Assembly: GCA_036505735.1 (NCBI GenBank)
Contig: DASXSZ010000168.1
Location: 1-5,660 of the forward strand
DNA from: DASUPK01 sp036505735
GTDB lineage: Bacteria; Actinomycetota; Thermoleophilia; Solirubrobacterales; 70-9
DNA: 5,660 nucleotides
Reading direction: 5' to 3'
Shown: piece after piece, positions 1-4,297 of the stretch
How positions within the stretch are numbered: the stretch's first letter is position 1
Layout of the letters: each line of letters opens with the position of its first letter
The notes under the pieces: generated by a model
Seen by the model: the letters and a program-made list of their open reading frames with translations, nothing else
The model's database searches: none
Told to the model about the DNA's origin: nothing
Position numbers and translations under genes: made by a program

Positions 1-177
1 CTCGAACGAGCCCTCGAGGGGCGGCGGCACTTGCAGGAGGCAGTCAGTGAGCTCGGCCCGCGCCTGATCCACGAGGAGGAGCTCGGCCGCTTCGGTGAGC
101 CCGGGCGGCTGCTGTTCAACCTCAACACCCCCGAGGATCTCACCCGGGCCCAGGCGATCCTCGCGTCGGCCCGCTAG
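1..177 (+). CDS. mobA: Molybdenum cofactor guanylyltransferase (MobA), C-terminal fragment
   Basis: Frame 1 is open from the left edge to a TAG at 175-177 and gives the last 58 residues of a protein whose start lies outside the window. The fragment contains LLFNLNTPEDLTRAQAIL. The 'F-N-(L/V)-N-T-P-E-D-L' motif close to the C-terminus is the hallmark of MobA and related nucleotidyltransferases. MobA transfers GMP from GTP to Mo-molybdopterin in the cytoplasm, making the guanine dinucleotide cofactor used by DMSO-reductase-family enzymes. This suits the context, because an enzyme of that family (400-2658) and its sulfurase FdhD follow. The N-terminal GTP-binding glycine-rich loop is not visible, so MobA rather than a sister nucleotidyltransferase is inferred from motif plus neighbours. 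The stop codon overlaps that of the convergent gene at 174-380 within a CTAG. Confidence 0.8.
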   Translation, partial: LERALEGRRHLQEAVSELGPRLIHEEELGRFGEPGRLLFNLNTPEDLTRAQAILASAR

Positions 178-380
178 CCAATCCGCGTGGCGACCTCGCG
201 GGCCTCCGCCGGCGATTTACCCGCCCGTGCCGCCAGCCAACAGGCGACGGGCGCGGCGATTCGCTCGGAGGAGTGCGCCGCCTCGGCTGCGAGCGCGAGC
301 AGCGCCCCGAGCTCATCCTCGCTCGGAGCGTCCACGCCGAGTTCCGCCGCGAAGGCCTCCAGCCACTCTGTCGCGTTCAT
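174..380 (-). CDS. Small DUF6457-like protein, 68 residues
   Basis: The gene runs from ATG (380-378) to TAG (176-174). The protein starts MNATEWLEAFAAELGVD and has a central Ala-rich helical part with 'AAHSSERIAAPVACWLAARAG' (residues 34-54). The 'WLE..A..LGV' opening and the 'AH.xER.aAP...wLa' core resemble the small actinobacterial DUF6457 family, which I recall as often lying beside or fused to MobA. No function is established, and no metal-binding cysteine set, signal peptide or membrane segment is visible. A longer open frame extends to 632, but its upstream part is antisense to the oxidoreductase and reads as Arg/Ser/Pro-rich noise, so I chose the internal ATG. That ATG has no clear Shine-Dalgarno sequence and sits 19 bases after the oxidoreductase stop, which suggests co-transcription and perhaps re-initiation. 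Its place between mobA and the oxidoreductase suggests a role in cofactor handling, but this is inference. Confidence 0.75.
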   Translation of the reverse strand: MNATEWLEAFAAELGVDAPSEDELGALLALAAEAAHSSERIAAPVACWLAARAGKSPAEAREVATRIG

Positions 381-399
381 GGCCAGCAGTCTGTCAGCG

Positions 400-2658
400 T
401 CAACTCCCCGCAGGACCCGGCCGAGGCGGAGCGCCTGCTCCCTCGACCGTGACCCTGGCCTGGTAGTCGGGCATGCCGGCATCCGGTGAGCGGCGCCCGG
501 AGGGGACCAGGACGTTTCCCTCCGGGAAGTGGACCTGGAGATTGCCGGGCGCGATCGGGGCGAGGTGGGCCCGGCCTCGCAGCTCACCGGCCTCGCTCCG
601 CAGCAGCACCTCGTCCCCCTGCGAGAGCCCAAGCCGCTCGGCGTCGTGCTCGTTGATCAGCACCGCCTCGCGTGCCGCCCCGGTGAGCTTGTCACGGTTC
701 TCCTGGACCATGCTGTTGAACTGCTTGCCGCGGCGGGTCGAAAGCACGAAGCGGCCATCTTCGGGAACCGGCCGTGGAATCGGCACCGTAGTGAAGCGCG
801 CCTTGCCGTCCGGGGTCGGGAAGCTCGGGCCCGCGCACAGCATCGGCCCGCCATATTGGAACGAGTCGCCCTCCTCGCGTAGCTCCTCAATCCCTTCGTA
901 GTTCGCCACAACCCGCGCGATCTCGCTGCGGATCTCGGCCGTGTCTGCAAACCGCACCTGCTCGGCCAACTCTGGCCGCACGCGGGCCGCCAGCTCGCTC
1001 ATCACTTGCCACTCGGGCCGTGCCTCGCCGATCCTCGGGCCGGGGATCTCGGGGCTGAAGATCACCCGCCGCTCGGTGCTGGTCTCGGTCACCCCGCCGG
1101 GCGTCTCGTAGCGGGTCGTGGCGGGCAGCAGGACGACCTCTTCGGCCGAGTCGATCAGCATCTGGCTCGAAGCGACGATGTCCATGTGGACGCGCAGCGG
1201 GATCCGCGCCAGTTCCCGCTCGATCTCGGCCGAGTCGGGCAGCACGTCGACGAAATTGCCGCCCGCCGCGAACAGCACGTCTAGCTCACCGCGACCCGCG
1301 GCGTCGAGCATCTCGGGGGCGGTCATGCCAGGCGCCGCCGGGACCTCGAAGCCCCACTGATCGCCGAGACTGGCGGCGTTATCGGCATCCACCGGCTTTC
1401 CGCCAGGGAACGAGGTCGAATAGCACCCCATCTCGGCGCCACCCTGGACCCCGGAGTGACCGCGGATCGGCATCAGCCCGCATCCCTCACGGCCGACGAA
1501 TCCCCGGCTGAGCGCCAGGTTGACGATCGCCCGTACGTTTTCCTCACCGGTTTCGTGCTGGGTCACGCCCATGCTCCAGACGAACACCCCCCGCCCGGCC
1601 TCGCCGACCATCCGCGCCAGTTCGAACATCTCCTCGCGCGAAGCGCCGGCGACCCGCTCCAGCGACTCCCAGTCGGTCGCCTTCAGCTCGCTGCGCAGCT
1701 CGTCGAGGCCAACGGTGTGCTCGGTCACGAACCGCTCGTCGAGCCAGCCCTGCTCGAGCACGTGCCTGAGCACCCCGGAGAGAAAGGCGATGTCGCCGCC
1801 GATGTTGATCTGGAAGAAACGGTCGTCGATCCGGGTGCCGAACACGGCGCTCTCCACGCTGGAAGGGACCCAATAACGCTCCATCCCCGGCTCGCGGTAG
1901 GGGTTGACGACGGCGACCTTCGTCCCTGCTTTCTTCGCCAGGTGCAGGTACTTGGTTGTCACGGGCTGGTTGTTGGCGACGTTGGAGCCGATGAACACGA
2001 TCAGGTCGGTGCCGATCCAGTCCGAGTAGGAGCAGGTGGTGGCGGCGACACCGAGCGCCTGCTTGAGCCCGAAGGTGCTCGGCGAATGGCACAGGCGGGC
2101 CGAGCTGTCGATCGAGTTGGTGCCGATCGCGCGGGCCGCCTTCTGGGCTGCGTAGTAGGACTCGTTTGGCATCCCGCGGCTGGTGAGGTAAAAGCCGACC
2201 CGCTCTGGGCCGGCGGAGCGGATTCGCTGGGCGATCAGCCCCAGCCCCTCGTCCCATCCGATACGACTGAAGCCCGGCTCGCCGGAACGGCGCAGCATCG
2301 GATATGGGAGGCGGCCGAGGTCGCGCAGCTCGGCGCCCGAGCGCCCTCGCAGCGCGGCAACGTCGCCGAGGACTGCCTCGTCCATTGCCGACATCGTGTT
2401 GAGGCGGAGCAGCCGCAGTCGGACGTTGCAGAGGTGGATGCCGTCGATCGTCCAGTCGTGCAGGCCCTTGGTCCCAAGGGCGCAGCCGTCGCAGACACCG
2501 CTGCTCAGGATGCGCCACGCATAACCGGCGTTGTCGCGGTTCTCCCAGAGAGCCCGAGTCAGCTCACCGAAGTTGTGGGGGTGCTGCTCGCCGATCCCGA
2601 ACGGCTTCCAACTTGCCCAGTTGGATGGGGTCAGCCCGCGCCGGGGTTTCCTCAGCAT
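400..2658 (-). CDS. FdhF/YdeP-type molybdopterin oxidoreductase (formate dehydrogenase alpha-like)
   Basis: This 752-residue protein belongs to the DMSO-reductase superfamily and binds a bis-molybdopterin guanine dinucleotide Mo centre. The N-terminus has 'KPFGIGEQ' (18-25) and 'WENRD..GYAWRIL', then CDGC (C56, C59) and 'GIHLCN' (C77), the presumed Fe-S ligands. 'SARLCHSPS' places C190-H191 where formate dehydrogenases carry Sec/Cys-His; the codon is TGC, not TGA. 'MGVTQHETG' (363-371) and 'RGHSGVQGG' (399-407) are typical of the YdeP branch. The molydop-binding barrel spans about 635-735. The length of about 750 fits the family. There is no Tat signal or membrane segment, so it is probably cytoplasmic. 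Formate is the usual annotation, but for YdeP-like proteins the substrate is poorly established. No NAD- or ferredoxin-binding partner lies nearby. The ATG at 2658 is fixed by an in-frame TAG at 2676-2674. The best Shine-Dalgarno (AGGAGG, 2686-2681) is unusually far away. The C-terminal tail is Pro/Gly-rich. Confidence 0.9.
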   Translation of the reverse strand: MLRKPRRGLTPSNWASWKPFGIGEQHPHNFGELTRALWENRDNAGYAWRILSSGVCDGCALGTKGLHDWTIDGIHLCNVRLRLLRLNTMSAMDEAVLGDVAALRGRSGAELRDLGRLPYPMLRRSGEPGFSRIGWDEGLGLIAQRIRSAGPERVGFYLTSRGMPNESYYAAQKAARAIGTNSIDSSARLCHSPSTFGLKQALGVAATTCSYSDWIGTDLIVFIGSNVANNQPVTTKYLHLAKKAGTKVAVVNPYREPGMERYWVPSSVESAVFGTRIDDRFFQINIGGDIAFLSGVLRHVLEQGWLDERFVTEHTVGLDELRSELKATDWESLERVAGASREEMFELARMVGEAGRGVFVWSMGVTQHETGEENVRAIVNLALSRGFVGREGCGLMPIRGHSGVQGGAEMGCYSTSFPGGKPVDADNAASLGDQWGFEVPAAPGMTAPEMLDAAGRGELDVLFAAGGNFVDVLPDSAEIERELARIPLRVHMDIVASSQMLIDSAEEVVLLPATTRYETPGGVTETSTERRVIFSPEIPGPRIGEARPEWQVMSELAARVRPELAEQVRFADTAEIRSEIARVVANYEGIEELREEGDSFQYGGPMLCAGPSFPTPDGKARFTTVPIPRPVPEDGRFVLSTRRGKQFNSMVQENRDKLTGAAREAVLINEHDAERLGLSQGDEVLLRSEAGELRGRAHLAPIAPGNLQVHFPEGNVLVPSGRRSPDAGMPDYQARVTVEGAGAPPRPGPAGS

Positions 2659-2674
2659 CGCGACATCAGCTCTC

Positions 2675-2690
2675 TATTTTCCTCCTTGTG
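2675..2690 (+). promoter_or_regulatory. Possible leaderless promoter (-10) for fdhD
   Basis: An AT-rich patch in otherwise GC-rich DNA contains TATTTT at 2675-2680, which fits the actinobacterial TANNNT -10 pattern. The GTG of fdhD begins 7 bases further on, about where transcription would start. The stretch before this GTG is pyrimidine-rich (CCTCCTT) and cannot act as a plus-strand Shine-Dalgarno. Both points agree with a leaderless mRNA, which is common in Actinobacteria. I see no convincing -35 hexamer at the expected distance, so this is a tentative call. Confidence 0.3.
2681..2686 (-). promoter_or_regulatory. Distant Shine-Dalgarno-like AGGAGG upstream of the oxidoreductase
   Basis: Read on the minus strand, 2686-2681 is a perfect AGGAGG. 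It lies 22 bases before the ATG at 2658, well beyond the usual 5-10 base spacing. No in-frame start codon lies closer, because TAG at 2676-2674 closes the frame. A nearer out-of-frame ATG at 2666-2664 opens a four-codon frame (M-S-R-C) that ends in TGA at 2654-2652, overlapping the real start. The site may be a weak ribosome binding site, part of a coupled mini-ORF, or simply the complement of a pyrimidine run. Confidence 0.3.
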
Positions 2691-3455
2691 CCCTCGGAGC
2701 GCGACCCCGATCCACGCGGTTATGCAACCGTCATCCACGACGGGGTCAGCGACCAGGTCGCGGTCGAGGAGCCGCTGGAGATCCGCGTCGATGGGCGGCC
2801 GTTGGCGGTGACCATGCGCACGCCCGGCAGCGACGAGGAGCTGGCGTTGGGATTCCTCTACGGCGAGGGGCTGATCGACGGTCCGCGCCGCGCCGGACCG
2901 ACCGAGGACTTCGCCGCCAACACGGTCGAGGTGGAGGGGCCTCTGCTGCGCGACCCCGGCGAGCGCCGCTTCTACACGACCTCTTCCTGTGGCGTCTGTG
3001 GCAAGGGCGCGCTGGAGGAGGTCACCGTGCACTGCGCCCCGACCGCGAAGGGCCCTCTCGTCCACCGCGAGCTGCTCGCCGCCCTGCCCGACCGGCTGCG
3101 CCAGCCCGTCTTTGCGCGCACCGGCGGATTGCACGCGACCGGGCTGTTCGACGCCGACGGTGAGCCGCTCATCACGCGCGAGGATGTCGGCCGCCACAAC
3201 GCGCTGGACAAGGTGGTGGGCCGGGCGCTGATTGACGGCCTGCTCCCGTTGCGCGGGCGGATCCTCTGTGTCAGCGGCAGGCTCGCCTTCGAATTGGTGC
3301 AAAAGGCCGCCGTCGCCGGCGTGCCGATCCTGGTCGGCGTGGGCGCGCCGACCTCGCTCGCGGTCGAGCTTGCCGCGGACCGCGGGATGACGCTCTGCGG
3401 ATTCGCCCGCAGGGGGACGATGAACGTGTACACGGGACCCGAGCGAGTCGGCTGA
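2688..3455 (+). CDS. fdhD: Formate dehydrogenase accessory sulfurtransferase FdhD
   Basis: FdhD passes sulfur from a cysteine desulfurase to the molybdenum cofactor of formate dehydrogenase-type enzymes in the cytoplasm, which is needed for their activity. From GTG at 2688 the product has 255 residues, close to the family norm. Landmarks in this numbering are 'VAVEEPLEIRVDGRPLAVTM' (about 24-43), 'ELALGFLYGEG' (about 51-61), the sulfur-carrying CxxC in 'SSCGVCGKG' (C101, C104), 'RTGGLHATGLFD' (144-155), 'REDVGRHNALDK' (164-175), 'SGRLAFELVQKA' (196-207), and the C-terminal 'GFARRGTMNVYTG'. The frame also extends upstream to ATGs at 2613 and 2625, but those residues overlap the divergent oxidoreductase and resemble no FdhD, so I chose the GTG. 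The gene is divergent from its likely client at 400-2658, with about 29 bases between the start codons. This supports the client being a Mo/W bis-MGD enzyme that needs sulfuration. Confidence 0.93.
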   Translation: MPSERDPDPRGYATVIHDGVSDQVAVEEPLEIRVDGRPLAVTMRTPGSDEELALGFLYGEGLIDGPRRAGPTEDFAANTVEVEGPLLRDPGERRFYTTSSCGVCGKGALEEVTVHCAPTAKGPLVHRELLAALPDRLRQPVFARTGGLHATGLFDADGEPLITREDVGRHNALDKVVGRALIDGLLPLRGRILCVSGRLAFELVQKAAVAGVPILVGVGAPTSLAVELAADRGMTLCGFARRGTMNVYTGPERVG

Positions 3456-3513
3456 GGGAGCTACTCCACCCGTTCGGCGGCCGGAGGAGAACGTCGAGAT
3501 CGTCGCTAAGGAG

Positions 3514-3543
3514 TAGGCGCAGGTTCGAATCCTGCTCGGGGCG
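3514..3543 (+). other. tRNA 3'-end remnant (T-arm plus acceptor-like strand), possible attachment site
   Basis: Positions 3519-3535 form a perfect tRNA T-arm: stem GCAGG, loop TTCGAAT (the universal TTCRANN) and stem CCTGC. It is preceded by TAGGC, acceptable as a 5-base variable region, and followed by TCGGGGC plus G, acceptable as the acceptor 3' strand and discriminator. No encoded CCA follows, which is normal in many actinobacterial tRNA genes. No matching 5' acceptor strand, D-arm or paired anticodon stem is found at a workable distance upstream. This is therefore a fragment rather than a working gene. Such 3' ends are typical of attachment sites left by tyrosine integrases, or of decayed tRNAs. 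It lies in the 125-base spacer between fdhD and the hut-associated operon. No integrase is present in the window. Confidence 0.55.
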
Positions 3544-3568
3544 CTCGCGGCCGTCGGGTCGAGCGTGG

Positions 3569-3583
3569 GATAGTCAGCCCGTG
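3569..3583 (+). promoter_or_regulatory. Weak -10-like element before the thioesterase-hutH operon
   Basis: GATAGT at 3569-3574 is one base off TATAGT and lies 6 bases before the GTG at 3581. No Shine-Dalgarno sequence stands in front of that GTG, so a leaderless transcript starting at or near it would fit. No -35 hexamer is evident. The operon needs a promoter somewhere in the spacer or within fdhD, and this is merely the best candidate. Confidence 0.2.
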
Positions 3584-4297
3584 TCCCAGACCCTCCTCAT
3601 ACCCGGCCGCTTCAACGGACCGGTCAACAGCGGTCACGGCGGGTACTGCGCCGGGGTCATCGCGAGCTTCGTCGAGGGGCCGGCGGAGGTCACCCTGAGG
3701 AGTCCAGTTCCGCTCGAGAGGACGCTCGACGTGATCCGCGAGAACGACGGGTCGGTGCGGGTGCTCGAGGGCGAGACGCTGGTCGCCGAGGCGCAGCCGA
3801 CGCCCGAGCTTGAGCTCCAGGTGCCGGAGCCGGTGAGCGTCGAGGAGGCGCGCCTGGCCACGACTCGCTACCAAGGCAAGCCCGACGAGCTGTTCGGCCG
3901 CTGCTTCGTCTGCGGGCGCGGCCGCGAGGACGCTCTGGGGGTGTTCGCGGGTTCGGTCGAGGGGCGCCAACTCGTCGCCTCGCCGTGGACGCCTCTTGAC
4001 TGGACGGCGGACGCGGAAGGGCGCGTGCTCCCGGAATTCATCTGGGCGGTCCTCGACTGCCCCACCTACTTTGCCGTATACACAAACGGGGAGCTGCCCG
4101 TGAGCTTCCTCGGCCGGCTGACCGCGAGGGTCGAGGCGCCGGTCATCTCCGGCGAGGAGCACGTCGTGATCGCCTGGCCGATCGGGGCCGACGGCCGCAA
4201 GCGCAACGCCGGCGCCGCGGTGCTCTCGTCCGACGGCGTTCCCCTGGCGTTCGCTCGTGCGCTCATGATCGAGCCGCGAGGGGGATCCCCCGGATGA
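3581..4297 (+). CDS. Tandem hotdog-fold, thioesterase-like protein
   Basis: This 238-residue protein starts at GTG 3581. It resembles actinobacterial proteins annotated as PaaI-like or acyl-CoA thioesterase-like with two hotdog domains. The first half (about 8-75) has 'FNGPVNSGHGGYCAGVIASF', whose HGG is the usual start of the hotdog central helix, and then strands 'AEVTLRSPVPLERTLDV'. The second half (about 105-232) has 'FGRCFVCGR' (C108, C111), 'VLPEFIWAVLDCPTYFA' where the second central helix should be, 'LGRLTARVEAPV', 'EHVVIAWPIGADGRKRNAGA' and 'PLAFARALMIEP'. No signal peptide or membrane segment is visible, so it should be cytoplasmic. Thioester hydrolysis is a family-level guess: I cannot assign a catalytic Asp/Glu or a substrate. 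The C108/C111 pair is a lone CxxC without further ligands. The stop overlaps the hutH start as ATGA, so the two genes are almost certainly one operon and translationally coupled. A link to histidine or urocanate metabolism is inferred from this alone. Confidence 0.75.
   Translation: MSQTLLIPGRFNGPVNSGHGGYCAGVIASFVEGPAEVTLRSPVPLERTLDVIRENDGSVRVLEGETLVAEAQPTPELELQVPEPVSVEEARLATTRYQGKPDELFGRCFVCGRGREDALGVFAGSVEGRQLVASPWTPLDWTADAEGRVLPEFIWAVLDCPTYFAVYTNGELPVSFLGRLTARVEAPVISGEEHVVIAWPIGADGRKRNAGAAVLSSDGVPLAFARALMIEPRGGSPG
4278..4297 (+). promoter_or_regulatory. hutH ribosome binding site inside a G/C hairpin, at an ATGA coupling junction
   Basis: A purine-rich GAGGGGG at 4278-4284 ends 9 bases before the hutH ATG (4294) and is its likely Shine-Dalgarno. 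Most of it belongs to the perfect palindrome GGGGGATCCCCC (4280-4291). In RNA this could fold as four G-C pairs closed by a GAUC tetraloop, hiding the ribosome binding site. The upstream stop and hutH start overlap as ATGA (4294-4297). A ribosome finishing the upstream gene would open the hairpin, giving coupled translation. The hairpin's regulatory effect is inference. Confidence 0.4.

Noticed and set aside
381..632. N-terminal extension of the DUF6457-like gene to 152 residues
   Set aside because: The added part overlaps the end of the FdhF-like gene out of frame and is Arg/Ser/Pro noise. The internal ATG at 380 begins the family-like sequence.
2089..2091. Possible selenocysteine in the formate dehydrogenase-like active site
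   Set aside because: The codon at C190 is TGC, so it is an ordinary cysteine. No selenocysteine insertion element is needed.
1544..2518. 324-codon minus-strand frame inside the oxidoreductase gene
   Set aside because: It is a shifted frame of the real gene, very Arg/Pro-rich, overlapping well-conserved Mo-enzyme motifs in the correct frame.
2613..2687. Upstream ATG starts for fdhD (2613, 2625)
   Set aside because: They would overlap the divergent oxidoreductase start and add residues unlike any FdhD N-terminus. The GTG at 2688 gives a normal length.
1456..2811. 451-codon open frame on the plus strand
   Set aside because: It is antisense to the FdhF-like gene in a high-GC sequence where opposite frames stay open. 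Its protein is His/Gly/Arg/Pro-rich, without family motifs, and it runs through the divergent gene start.
3456..3500. Intrinsic terminator after fdhD
   Set aside because: Only weak stems (GGAG/CTCC at 3457-3467, CGTTC/GAACG at 3471-3493) are found and no T-run follows.
3436..3543. A complete tRNA beginning at GACCCGA inside the end of fdhD
   Set aside because: Six of seven acceptor pairs can be formed, but the span is about 108 bases, no D-arm or anticodon stem pairs properly, and it would overlap conserved FdhD coding sequence.
3506..4162. Minus-strand frame ending in ...AGFEPAPTP
   Set aside because: The 'GFEPA' ending is the well-known artefact of translating a tRNA T-arm in antisense. 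The rest is the shadow of the hotdog gene.
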